From positions 629,294-693,293 of the forward strand of contig JAUIJE010000002.1 in the NCBI GenBank assembly GCA_030431455.1: a DNA stretch of 64,000 nucleotides. Direction: 5' to 3'. The notes under the pieces were generated by a model. That model saw only the letters and a program-made list of their open reading frames with translations. It ran no database searches and was not told the DNA's origin. The stretch comes from a bacterium. GTDB taxonomy: Bacteria > Myxococcota > UBA727 > JAUIJE01. Positions 52,636-61,120 of this stretch are shown here, piece after piece; positions within the stretch are counted from its first letter, which is position 1, and each line of letters starts with the position of its first letter. The translations under genes were made by a program, and so were the position numbers.

Positions 52636-54708
52636 GTGAAGGCTGGAGACACCGTCGCCCAACGCTATGAACTCGTGCACGAAGTCGGGCGCGGTTCGTC
52701 GGGTACCGTCTTCAAGGCCACCGACACGCTGCTCAACTCCACGGTCTGCATCAAGTTTTTGCGCGAAGGGCTCGCCCACGACGAGAACATCCTCGAGCGC
52801 TTCAAGCGCGAGTTGTTGCTCGCCCGCCGCCTGTCCCACCCCGGCATTTGCAAAGCCTTTGACCTGCAAAAGCTCGCCAACGGCGATGTGTTTTTGGTCA
52901 TGGAGTTTGTCGAGGGCGAGTCGTTGGCCGCGCGGCTGCAGCGGGAGAAAAAGCCGCTGCCCCTCGACGAGGCCCTCGCGGTGGTCAAGGGCGCCTGTGA
53001 GGCGGTGGGCGCGGCCCACAAAGAGAGCGTGATCCACCGCGACCTCAAGCCCGGCAACATCCTGTTGCGCGAGGACGGCCAGGTCGTGGTCGTCGACTTC
53101 GGCATCGCCACCGCCGCGGACTTGTCGGGCCTGACCACCCCCGGGTTGGTGCTCGGCTCGTCGCGCTACATCGCGCCCGAACGCTGGGTGGGCGACACCG
53201 CCGGCACCGCGTCCGACGTGTGGTCGCTGGGCGTGATCCTGTACGGCTGCTTGACCGCGCGGCTGCCGTTCGACGGCGAGGGCCCGTTCGGGGCGTTCGA
53301 GTCCATGCAAAAAGGGCCGCCCGACCCGCCCCACGTGTTCAACAAAGACGTGCCCCGCACGGTGGAGAAGGTGCTGGCCAAAGCCCTCGCCTACGAGGTC
53401 AAAGACCGCTACCCGGACGCGACCGCGATGGCCGCCGCCCTCGACCACCTCATCGACCCGGTGACCAAAACCCAAGCGTCCTCCGCGTCGCTGAAGGGCA
53501 GCGCCGAAGACAGCACCGCGGCCAACCTCCCGGACCCGAAGACCACCGCCGACGCCGACGCGATCCCGACCCTGACCGGGGCGATGGCCAAGGCGTTCGA
53601 GATGCCGTCGGGACCCGCCTCCGCCGAGGACGATGTCGTCGACATCTCCCGCGAGGCCGCCCCGGTGGCGCCCGATGCCCCCGGGGCCGAGCCTTCGCCC
53701 GCCCCCCTGGACAAGACCCGGGTCGAGGACATGTCCGCGGTGCTCGAGGACCTCACCGCGGCCGCCGACCCCACCACCGACCGCAACCTCGCGGTGCCCG
53801 AGCCCGCGGACACCGCGCCGGGGGCCGACTCCACAATGCTCTTGCAATCGGCCGAGCCCCGCGCGCGCCGCCCGGCCTGGGCGCTGCCCGCTCTCATCGG
53901 GGGCGTGGCCTTGGTCGGCCTCGCCCTTCTGCTCTGGGCCGGGGGCGGCAGCGACCGGCCCGAACCGACCGGCCCGGTCGCGCAGCAGGACCCCCCCGCC
54001 GCGCCCGCGCCGCCGGCCGATCCCGCCGGCGAGGACCATCCCCCCGACGCGCCCCCCGTCGAGGCCGCCGCCACCAAGGCCCCCGCCGCCGGGGACACCG
54101 AGCCCGCCGGTCCCGACGGCGACGCGTCCGAAGACTCCAACTGGGCGTTCGAGGACGCGGACCTCGACGAGGACGACGAGGACGACGACGGGGACAAAAA
54201 CAAACCACCGGACCCGGACCAGGCCGAGACCCCCGACGAGCCCGGCGCGCGCGTGAGCACAAAGTCAAAAACACGCCGCCGCACCAAGAAGGCCAGCCGC
54301 CGAAAATCATCATCGTCCGCATCGTCCGCGGCCCAGGCCGAACGCGCGTACAAGACGGCCGAGCGCGCGGTGACGACGGGGATCAAGAAAAAGGGACTGC
54401 GCCGCGGGGACGTGCCCAAGCTCGACGAGCTCGTCTCGAGCATGCGCCGCGCGGCCAAAAAGGGCGATCACAAACGGGCCGAGGACCTCGCCCAGAGCGC
54501 CGAGAAGTTGTTGCGGGGGGTGAGCGTGGACCGGTCGTTCCTCAACAAGAAGATCGCGCGTTTCAACCGGGCCTACGATACGGTCCAAGACGAATCGAAG
54601 CGGAAGGAAGTCGGACAGGCGGTCGCTGCGGTGAGCGGCCCCTTCCGTCGAGGGGACTACGATGCGGCCAACCGAGCGCTCAACCGTGCGTTTGACCTTC
54701 TGCGCTAG
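52636..54708 (+). CDS. Membrane Ser/Thr protein kinase
   Basis: A 690-residue receptor-like kinase. The kinase domain spans about 11-275: VGRGSSGTVFKA glycine loop, Lys40 in VCIKFL, HRDLKPGN near 134, DFGIA near 155 and IAPERWVG. A disordered Pro/Ala/Asp linker leads to a single transmembrane helix at about 413-437 (LPALIGGVALVGLALLLWAGG), and the outside part begins acidic (DEDDEDDDGDKN), followed by a Lys-rich helical domain to the end. There is no PASTA or PEGA repeat. The GTG start at 52636 follows GAGGACGTTC. The next gene overlaps its 3' end, so signalling and that periplasmic protein are probably linked. Confidence 0.88.
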   Translation: MKAGDTVAQRYELVHEVGRGSSGTVFKATDTLLNSTVCIKFLREGLAHDENILERFKRELLLARRLSHPGICKAFDLQKLANGDVFLVMEFVEGESLAARLQREKKPLPLDEALAVVKGACEAVGAAHKESVIHRDLKPGNILLREDGQVVVVDFGIATAADLSGLTTPGLVLGSSRYIAPERWVGDTAGTASDVWSLGVILYGCLTARLPFDGEGPFGAFESMQKGPPDPPHVFNKDVPRTVEKVLAKALAYEVKDRYPDATAMAAALDHLIDPVTKTQASSASLKGSAEDSTAANLPDPKTTADADAIPTLTGAMAKAFEMPSGPASAEDDVVDISREAAPVAPDAPGAEPSPAPLDKTRVEDMSAVLEDLTAAADPTTDRNLAVPEPADTAPGADSTMLLQSAEPRARRPAWALPALIGGVALVGLALLLWAGGGSDRPEPTGPVAQQDPPAAPAPPADPAGEDHPPDAPPVEAAATKAPAAGDTEPAGPDGDASEDSNWAFEDADLDEDDEDDDGDKNKPPDPDQAETPDEPGARVSTKSKTRRRTKKASRRKSSSSASSAAQAERAYKTAERAVTTGIKKKGLRRGDVPKLDELVSSMRRAAKKGDHKRAEDLAQSAEKLLRGVSVDRSFLNKKIARFNRAYDTVQDESKRKEVGQAVAAVSGPFRRGDYDAANRALNRAFDLLR

Positions 54709-55528
54709 CCTCGTGGCCGTGGGGCTGTGCGGGCCCGCCCAAGCCGCTTCGGTCCGGGTGCTGCTCGTCGACGGGGTGGCGGTCGACGCCCAAGACAAGC
54801 AGGTGGTGGCGCAACAGCTCGCGGCCGAACTCGCCGCGGTGGGGGCCGAGGTCGAGACCCGCCAGGCCGCGCCCGACTGTTTGAGCCGGGCCCCGTGCCT
54901 GCACCGCGCGCTCCAAAAACACGACCTCGGCCTGACCCTGGAGCTGTTCCGCTTGGGCCCGCAGATGCAGGTCACGATGGTCGTCGTCGAGCCGGACGGG
55001 AAAAAGTCGCGGCAATACCTGACCGAGCTCACCCAGGCGGGCGAGGCCTGGCAGGGCGAGCTGCTCGACACCACGCTGCGGACGCGGGTCGCGGCGGCGC
55101 CACCCGCGGACCCGGCCCCAGCCCAGACCGCGCCCGCCCCGGCCCCCGATGAGCGCCCCGACGCGTCGGCCCCGGCGCCAGAGGCCACCGCCGCGCCCGC
55201 CGAAGACCCGGGGCAAAGCCCCGCCGCGCCCGAGCCGAGCCCGACCGCGGGCGCGCCCGCCGCGGGGGGGGCGACCAACCCTGGGCTGTACGTGATCGCC
55301 GGCGGCGCGGCAGCGGTGGCCGCGGGCGTGCTGTTGGTCGTCGTGGGTGGCGGCATGGCCGGCTGGGGCTATCTGGTGCGCAACGACCCCGCCGCGCTCG
55401 GGGACACCAAGGAGACCGCCCAGCTCGTGGGCTTCGCCGGCATCGGCATGACCGTGCTCGCGGCCGTGGTCGGCCTCGCGGGTGCCGGGGCCGCGGGCGC
55501 CGGCGCCTACCTCGCCTTTGGTGAATAG
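54662..55528 (+). CDS. Exported protein with two C-terminal membrane helices
   Basis: A 288-residue protein. The N-terminal signal is MRPTERSTVR-LTFCASLVAVGLCGPAQA, followed by a beta-alpha domain (VRVLLVDGVAVDAQDKQVVAQQLAAEL, LGLTLELFRLGPQMQVTMVVVEPDGKK) of about 100 residues. A Pro/Ala-rich stretch (about 140-205) leads to two hydrophobic segments (about 210-236 and 255-285). It starts at ATG 54662, inside the kinase gene, with GAGGGG six bases before it; an in-frame GTG at 54686 would give a shorter signal. The family is unknown. The 47-base overlap with the kinase suggests paired expression. Confidence 0.7.
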   Translation: MRPTERSTVRLTFCASLVAVGLCGPAQAASVRVLLVDGVAVDAQDKQVVAQQLAAELAAVGAEVETRQAAPDCLSRAPCLHRALQKHDLGLTLELFRLGPQMQVTMVVVEPDGKKSRQYLTELTQAGEAWQGELLDTTLRTRVAAAPPADPAPAQTAPAPAPDERPDASAPAPEATAAPAEDPGQSPAAPEPSPTAGAPAAGGATNPGLYVIAGGAAAVAAGVLLVVVGGGMAGWGYLVRNDPAALGDTKETAQLVGFAGIGMTVLAAVVGLAGAGAAGAGAYLAFGE

Positions 55529-55642
55529 CGGCCGCTCACGGCCGAGGCGTTGGCGCTGGGCAACGCTTCTCGGGGCGCAAGCCATGTCGACGGCACGCCA
55601 TCGCCTACGCTCCGCGGCGCGCGGGCGTCTCGTCGACGGCCA

Positions 55643-57007
55643 CTAGTTGCCGAAGTCGAAGCCGCCGCCGCCGCCGCCACCGCCGCCGGGGTTGTCTTCT
55701 TTGACCGTGCCGACTTCGGGCTCGTATTGAACCCAGCGGAAGTTGTCCATGATCACCGAGCTGTCGAGCACCCCGTCGCCCTCGTCGTGAATGGACAGGA
55801 TGAGGGTCACGGTCTCGTCGTCGGGGCTGATGGGCGCGCTGGTGGTCAGCCAGCCCGAGCCGCTGCCGATGTAGCCGAGGTTGGCCTCGGGGTCGTCGCA
55901 GTAGTCGGGGAGCACGCAGTTGTCGATCGGGAAGCCGGTGCAGCTCGCGAACGCGCTCTCCGCGCCGTAGGGCGTGTTGCCGATGGGCGTGGTCCATTCG
56001 CGGGGAAGCTCGAAGAAGCCGACGTTCACCGTGATCGGGCGGTTCTCGGGGTCGAACGACACGTTGGCCGCCGCGCCGCCGTTGATCGCGTTGGTGGTGG
56101 CGATGGCGTAGAAGGTGTCGTTGTACGACGAGCACAAGAAGTCCGGCCACTCGATCGACATGAACATGAAGTCGAACTCGAAGCCCTTCACGTTGGACGG
56201 CGGGCTCAACACGATCTCGATCTGGGCGAGGTCGTTGACGTCGTCGGCCCCGGGGTTGGCGGGGTCGGGATCGGGAAAGCAACCGCCCGAGCAGAAGGTC
56301 TCGCCGTTGGCGTTGTCACCGTTGGCGTTGCCGCTCGACAGGATGGCCAAGCAGTCGCCTTTTTTGGGCTCGACGTCGCCGTAGTAGTCGGCGAACACCC
56401 CGAACTGGGCCGAGTCGCCCTCGAGCCGCGTCACGCTGAGCACGGTGGGGTCGCACAGGTCCATGGCACTGAGCAGGGAGTTGGCGTCGCTGGTGCCGTC
56501 ACCGGCGCAGGTGCAGGGCGCGATCTCTTCTTCGTCGGTCAGGCCGTTGCAGTTGTCGTCGATGTTGTTGTCCGGGTACTCGTAGCCGCCCGGCTGGACG
56601 AACCACCGCAGGTCGTCGCAATCCTCATTTTCGGGGTCGCTGTTGGGGCAGAAGATGAACCCGTCCTGGTCAAAATCGGTGCACTCGGGATCGCCGTCGC
56701 CGTCTCCGTCGCCGTCGCCGTCGCCGTCCCCATCTCCGTCGCCGTCCCCATCTCCGTCGCCATCCCCATCGCCGTCGCCGTCGCCGTCACCGTCTCCGTC
56801 GCCATCGCCGGTGCAGGCCCGCTCGGTGCAGCTCACCACCGCGCCCGCTTCGCAGGTGCAGTCGTTGCAGCCGTCGTCCGCGATCCAGGTCGCCCCGATC
56901 GCCTTCACGGTGCCGTTGTAGTCGCATTGCGTCTCGTTGCCGTCGCAGCCCCAGGCCAAGACAACGAACAGCACCCCCCAAATTGCGGCGAAGATCCGAA
57001 TCTGCAT
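55643..57007 (-). CDS. Choice-of-anchor-L lipoprotein with VWC-like, Gly-Asp repeat and MopE-like motifs
   Basis: A 454-residue lipoprotein (lipobox VLAWGC). In order: a VWC-like Cys knot ([25 protein letters not shown] to ERAC) near 26-62, about twenty Gly-Asp dipeptides, a MopE-like motif [12 protein letters not shown] and then a choice-of-anchor-L domain ([79 protein letters not shown]). It ends in a Gly-rich tail. Such proteins sit on the outer membrane and are structural or adhesive. AGAGGAG lies six bases before ATG 57007. Confidence 0.82.
   Translation of the reverse strand: MQIRIFAAIWGVLFVVLAWGCDGNETQCDYNGTVKAIGATWIADDGCNDCTCEAGAVVSCTERACTGDGDGDGDGDGDGDGDGDGDGDGDGDGDGDGDGDGDGDGDPECTDFDQDGFIFCPNSDPENEDCDDLRWFVQPGGYEYPDNNIDDNCNGLTDEEEIAPCTCAGDGTSDANSLLSAMDLCDPTVLSVTRLEGDSAQFGVFADYYGDVEPKKGDCLAILSSGNANGDNANGETFCSGGCFPDPDPANPGADDVNDLAQIEIVLSPPSNVKGFEFDFMFMSIEWPDFLCSSYNDTFYAIATTNAINGGAAANVSFDPENRPITVNVGFFELPREWTTPIGNTPYGAESAFASCTGFPIDNCVLPDYCDDPEANLGYIGSGSGWLTTSAPISPDDETVTLILSIHDEGDGVLDSSVIMDNFRWVQYEPEVGTVKEDNPGGGGGGGGGFDFGN
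56691..56812 (-). repeat. Hexanucleotide repeat coding for Gly-Asp dipeptides
   Basis: About twenty imperfect copies of a six-base unit, read on the minus strand as GGNGAY (GGCGAC, GGAGAC, GGGGAC, GGGGAT and similar). Third-position changes keep the Gly-Asp code, so the protein is under stronger constraint than the DNA. A shorter tract (about 2314-2343) encodes the linker of the lipase-like lipoprotein. Confidence 0.8.
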
Positions 57008-57148
57008 TGAAGCTCCTCTTACCGGCCTTGGTGTACCGCGCTCGTCGGAAGATGCAACGCCGGTCCCGCCCCAGATCGGACGGGTTTTGGTGGATTTCCG
57101 CGCACTTTCGGCGCCCCTTGGCCGCCCGGTCCTGGTAGGGTGCGCCCC

Positions 57149-58780
57149 GTGCGAGCGGAAGATCAAGAGCGCATCCTGATCGAAGTGCAGCGCCGGGTGG
57201 TCGCCCAGGCCCAACAGCGCGCCCGGCTCGACGAGACCCTGGCCGATTCGCTGTACCACGAGAAGCGGCGCCTCAAAGACGAGCCCGACGAGCGGGCCAA
57301 AAAGCGCGACAAGGCGTTCTACGACACGATCCAACGCAGCATGCGGGGGGCCTCGGACCGGGCCCTGACCCGGCTGCTCGACCAGATCGTGCGCCATTAC
57401 GCCGAAGAAATCGCGGGCAACTTCGACGAGCGCATCTACACCGCCGTGACCCGGGCCGGGGCCCCCGCGCTGGGGCTGCTCCTCAACGCGGTGTCGCCCA
57501 AGCAGCTGGTCAACCGGTTCCCCGACCTGCCCAACTTCGATGACGCGATCATCATGCAGGGCGAGATCGAACAGCTCCGGCGCCTGCACGAGCTCGGCAC
57601 CGTGATCCTCGTGCCCACCCACGTGTCCAACCTCGACTCGGTGGTGTGCGGCTATGCCCTATATAAGCTGGGCTTGCCCCCGTTCATCTATGGGGCCGGG
57701 CTCAACCTGTTCAGCAACCCGCTGATCGGGTTTTTTATGCACAACCTCGGCGCTTACACCGTCGACCGGCGCAAACGCGACCCGCTCTACAAGCAGGTGC
57801 TCAAGACCTACGCCACGTGCACCATCGAAAACGGCTACGACAACATCTTCTTCCCCGGCGGAACGCGCTCGCGCTCCGGCGCCATCGAACAACACCTCAA
57901 GCTTGGCCTGCTCGGCACCGGCGTCACCGCGTACGTCGAGAACCTCGTGCAAAAGAAGACCGCGCCCAAGGTCTTTGTGGTCCCTGCCTCGCTGAGTTTT
58001 CAGCTTGTGCTCGAGGCCGAGACCCTGATCGATGACTTCCTCAAAGAGGTCGGCAAGTCCCGCTACATCATCACCGACGACGAGTTTTCCAAGCCGGGGC
58101 GGGTGTTGTCGTTCATGAAGCAGCTGCTCAGCCTCGACAGCAAAATCTACTTCACCGTGGGCCAAGCCTATGACCCGTTCGGCAACCCGGTCGACCCCGA
58201 CGGCAACAGCCTCGATCCCCGCGGTCGTGAAGTGGACACGTCTTTGTACGTGACCCGCGACGGCGTGCCCGTGCACGACGAGGTCCGGGACGCGGAGTTC
58301 ACCCGGGAGCTCGGCGAGCAGCTCGCCCACGCGTACATGGCCGACAACCTCGTGCAGGCCACGCACGTCACCGCGCGCGCGATGTTCTCGTTGTTGCGCA
58401 CCCAGAACCCCGACGTGCACATCGTCCGCCTCCTCCGCACCGGGGGGCAGATCGAGGACGTGTCCCTGACCCAGCTCTACCGCGAGGTCGATCGGTTGCT
58501 GCACGAGCTGCGCGGCCTGCACGGGCGGGGGGGCATTCGCCTCGGCCCGGTGGTGCAGGCGGACAGCGCCGACGACGTGGTGGAGGACGGCCTGCGGCAT
58601 TTCGCGATCTTCCACAGCCGGCCCGCGGCCGAGCGACGGGGCGACCGGGTGTTCGCCACCGACCGCGCGCTGCTGTTCTATTACCAAAATCGTCTCGAGG
58701 GCTATCGCATCGATCGGGAGGCGGGGCTCTCCCCCGTGCTCACCAAAGATCACCGAGGCCTCAACGCGGGGAGCCTATGA
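57149..58780 (+). CDS. Glycerol-3-phosphate acyltransferase-like (PlsB/LPLAT type) protein
   Basis: A 543-residue LPLAT-superfamily acyltransferase. The HX4D catalytic motif HVSNLD lies near residue 158 (VPTHVSNLDSVV), followed by GLNLFSNPLIGFFMHNLGAYTVDRRK and the glycerol-phosphate-binding FFPGGTRSRSG near 234-244. Long N- and C-terminal extensions resemble PlsB more than the short PlsC type. The expected role is acylation of glycerol-3-phosphate in membrane-lipid synthesis. GTG 57149 is used since AGGG lies eight bases upstream. It overlaps the next gene by four bases, the first of a lipid-related operon. Confidence 0.8.
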   Translation: MRAEDQERILIEVQRRVVAQAQQRARLDETLADSLYHEKRRLKDEPDERAKKRDKAFYDTIQRSMRGASDRALTRLLDQIVRHYAEEIAGNFDERIYTAVTRAGAPALGLLLNAVSPKQLVNRFPDLPNFDDAIIMQGEIEQLRRLHELGTVILVPTHVSNLDSVVCGYALYKLGLPPFIYGAGLNLFSNPLIGFFMHNLGAYTVDRRKRDPLYKQVLKTYATCTIENGYDNIFFPGGTRSRSGAIEQHLKLGLLGTGVTAYVENLVQKKTAPKVFVVPASLSFQLVLEAETLIDDFLKEVGKSRYIITDDEFSKPGRVLSFMKQLLSLDSKIYFTVGQAYDPFGNPVDPDGNSLDPRGREVDTSLYVTRDGVPVHDEVRDAEFTRELGEQLAHAYMADNLVQATHVTARAMFSLLRTQNPDVHIVRLLRTGGQIEDVSLTQLYREVDRLLHELRGLHGRGGIRLGPVVQADSADDVVEDGLRHFAIFHSRPAAERRGDRVFATDRALLFYYQNRLEGYRIDREAGLSPVLTKDHRGLNAGSL

Positions 58781-59760
58781 CCGTGCAGGTGGGAGTCCTC
58801 GGCGGGGGCCGCCTGGCCACCGCGCTGTCGATGCTCATGCACCTCGGGGGGGCCAAGGTCCGCGTGTGGGAGGTCGACGAGAGCCGGCGCCCCGCGCTCA
58901 AAAAGGACCTGAAGAAGGCCGCCGTCCTCGTCGACACCCTCGAAGAAGCGGTGGACGGGGCCGCGCTGGTGTTCTTCGCGGTGCCCGCCCCGGTGTTCGG
59001 TGACGTGGCCGAGGCCTATGGTCCGCATGCGCGAGGCAATCACATTGTGTTGCACGCCGCCCGCGGGGTGGGGCCCCGGTTTGTGTTGCCCCACCAGATG
59101 ATCCGGCGCGCCACCTGCGTGCGCAAGATCGGGGTGCTGGGGGGGCCGCTCTACTTCGCGGACCTCGAGAAAAAGCGGCCGCTGTTTGTGGCCCTGGGGT
59201 CCCGCTACCCCGAGGTGTTCACCGCGGTGGCCGAGATCGCGGAAGGCACCCCCGTGCGCCTGCACACCTCGCGCGACGTGATCGGCACCGAAGTCGCGGG
59301 CGCCTATTCATTGGTCACGGCCCTCGCGGTGGGCATGTGCGAGACCCTGGACATGGGCGAGACCGCCAAAGGCGTGCTCATGGCCCGGGGCCTGTCCGAA
59401 GCCACCAAGCTCGGCCTGTACCTGGGCGGGCAGCTCTCCACCTTTACCGGACTGGCCGGGGTGGGCGACCTCATCCCCCGCAAGGTGAGCTCCACCGAGC
59501 GCCACCACCTCGTGGGGGCGGCCCTCGCCACCGGCACCCCCATCGACGAGGCCCTCCGCGGCGTGGCCGGTCACGTCGAGGGCGTGACCACCGCCCAGGA
59601 GGGCGCCGCCCGCACCCACGACTGGGGCTTGCGTTTGCCCCTGCTCGACACCGTGGCCGCGGTCATCGACGGGGCGGACGACGTGCGCCCCCGTCTCGAG
59701 GCCCTGCTCGAACTCGACTTGCAGCTCGGGGCCGAGGTAGAGAGTCGCGCACGGTGGTGA
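58777..59760 (+). CDS. GpsA-like glycerol-3-phosphate dehydrogenase homolog lacking the catalytic Lys
   Basis: A 327-residue protein clearly built like NAD(P)-dependent glycerol-3-phosphate dehydrogenase: GVLGGGRLATAL (Rossmann loop), ALVFFAVPAP, the phrase IGTEVAGAYSLVTALAVGM, and FTGLAGVGDL. Aligned with E. coli GpsA (VGVQLGGAVKNVIAIGAGM), the catalytic Lys of the LKN motif falls on Ser and the Asn on Leu. The later SRN substrate-phosphate motif reads TERHH, keeping Arg but losing Asn. It may not catalyse the standard reaction. It overlaps the acyltransferase by four bases and the HAD gene by four. Confidence 0.75.
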   Translation: MTVQVGVLGGGRLATALSMLMHLGGAKVRVWEVDESRRPALKKDLKKAAVLVDTLEEAVDGAALVFFAVPAPVFGDVAEAYGPHARGNHIVLHAARGVGPRFVLPHQMIRRATCVRKIGVLGGPLYFADLEKKRPLFVALGSRYPEVFTAVAEIAEGTPVRLHTSRDVIGTEVAGAYSLVTALAVGMCETLDMGETAKGVLMARGLSEATKLGLYLGGQLSTFTGLAGVGDLIPRKVSSTERHHLVGAALATGTPIDEALRGVAGHVEGVTTAQEGAARTHDWGLRLPLLDTVAAVIDGADDVRPRLEALLELDLQLGAEVESRARW

Positions 59761-60653
59761 GCCACCCCTTCATCGTCCGGTCCAACCACCGCACCCTGGA
59801 AAAAGGGGACAGCGACGTGGTCTACGTCTGGGACATCGACAAGACCTATCTCGACACCCATTTCTCGTCGGTGCGGGGGCTGTTCGCCATCCCCTTCGAG
59901 TTCGCGGTGGACAAGCGCGCGGTGCCCGGCGCGGTGCCGTTGCTGCGCGCGATCCGCCGGGGCCCGGGCGACACCCCGCGGGTCACCCCGCTGTACTTCG
60001 TCAGCGGCTCGCCCCCCCAGCTCCGGGCGGTGGTCGAACGCAAGATGACCCTCGACGGGGTGCACTTCGACGGCATCACCTTCAAGGACCAATGGGGCTT
60101 TGTGAAGGCCGGACGCCCCAAAGGGGTCAAGGAGCAGGTGGGCTACAAGCTGCGCGCGTTGCTCTTGTACCGCCAAGAGATGCCCATCCCTACCCAATGG
60201 TACTGCTTCGGTGATGACGCTGAGTCCGACGCGGATGTGTTTCCCCTGTTCGGCGAGGTCTGCGCCGGGCTGCGCGGCGCCGCCCTCGAGGCCCGGCTGA
60301 AAAAGCACCACGTCCACAAGGACGACATCAAGAACATCCACGCCATCTGCGAGACCACCCCCGTCACCGGCGACCCCGTCACCGGGGTGTTCATCCACCT
60401 CTACAACCGCACCGATCCCGCGCGCCTCGCCACCGACCGGGTGTTCCCCACCCGGTCCTTTCTCCAGGCCGCGTTGGTCCTCGCCCAGCGCGGCGAAATC
60501 CGCCCCGAGGCGGTGGGCACGGTGGCCCGCCGCATGCGCCGGGACGGCCTGGTGCCCGATCACCTCCTGCGGCGCGACGTCGAGGACGCGGTGTTGCGCT
60601 TCGGTCCCCTCGATGACGAGTTGCTTGCCTACGCCCTCGACGAGGGGGTCTGA
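59757..60653 (+). CDS. HAD-superfamily phosphatase, App1/DUF2183-like
   Basis: A 298-residue protein with all four HAD motifs: WDIDKTYLDT (nucleophile Asp26, acid Asp28), YFVSGSPPQL (motif II Ser), a Lys in the FKDQWGFVKAGRPKG region, and FGDDAESDADVF (motif IV). The first-motif wording and overall order resemble phosphatidate phosphatase App1 (DUF2183). With the acyltransferase and dehydrogenase ahead of it, dephosphorylation of phosphatidate or lysophosphatidate is plausible, but inferred. The start is GTG 59757, overlapping the previous stop (GTGA); GTG 59754 is also possible. The stop overlaps the next gene by one base. Confidence 0.78.
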   Translation: MSHPFIVRSNHRTLEKGDSDVVYVWDIDKTYLDTHFSSVRGLFAIPFEFAVDKRAVPGAVPLLRAIRRGPGDTPRVTPLYFVSGSPPQLRAVVERKMTLDGVHFDGITFKDQWGFVKAGRPKGVKEQVGYKLRALLLYRQEMPIPTQWYCFGDDAESDADVFPLFGEVCAGLRGAALEARLKKHHVHKDDIKNIHAICETTPVTGDPVTGVFIHLYNRTDPARLATDRVFPTRSFLQAALVLAQRGEIRPEAVGTVARRMRRDGLVPDHLLRRDVEDAVLRFGPLDDELLAYALDEGV

Positions 60654-61120
60654 TGGCCCGCCCCTACACCCCCGGCCTCACCCCGCGTCCCGCCCCCGCC
60701 GCGCTCGAGGCCGCCGCCCTCGATCCCGACGACCCCGCGGCCAACCGGGTGTTCGCGGAGGGCTTGTCGCGCATGGCCGCCGGCTACTACTGGGAAGCGC
60801 ACGAGTGTTTCGAAGCGGTGTGGCACGCGAGCGGGCGCCGCACCCCGGTGGGGCACGTCTTGCAGGGGCTGGTGCGGGTGTGCGCGGGAGCGGTCAAAGC
60901 CCGGCAGGGGCAGCCCGCCGGCGTGCAGTCACATGGGGAAGGGGCCGCGGCTCATTTTCGCGCCGCCCAACAGGCGACCGGCCGCGCGCAGCTCGCGGGG
61001 CTTGACCTCGAGCCCTGGGCGGCGTGGGCCGAACAATGGGCCCAGCATCCGCCCGGCGCCGTCTCCCTCGACGAGCCGGTGTTCGCGCTGCCGCCTATTC
61101 GAGTTTCCAGACCTTCTTGA
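60653..61120 (+). CDS. DUF309 family protein
   Basis: A 155-residue all-helical protein. The DUF309 signature is GYYWEAHECFEAVWHASG near 44-61, followed by LQGLVRVCAGAVKARQGQ. DUF309 proteins have no established activity; the His-Glu pair has been suggested to bind metal. It starts within the HAD gene stop (TGATG), so it belongs to the lipid operon, and its last 26 bases overlap the convergent kinase gene. Confidence 0.82.
   Translation: MARPYTPGLTPRPAPAALEAAALDPDDPAANRVFAEGLSRMAAGYYWEAHECFEAVWHASGRRTPVGHVLQGLVRVCAGAVKARQGQPAGVQSHGEGAAAHFRAAQQATGRAQLAGLDLEPWAAWAEQWAQHPPGAVSLDEPVFALPPIRVSRPS

Noticed and set aside
56643-56921. Plus-strand frame encoding a Ser-Pro repeat
   Set aside because: It is the antisense of the Gly-Asp hexamer tract, with no supporting start or context.
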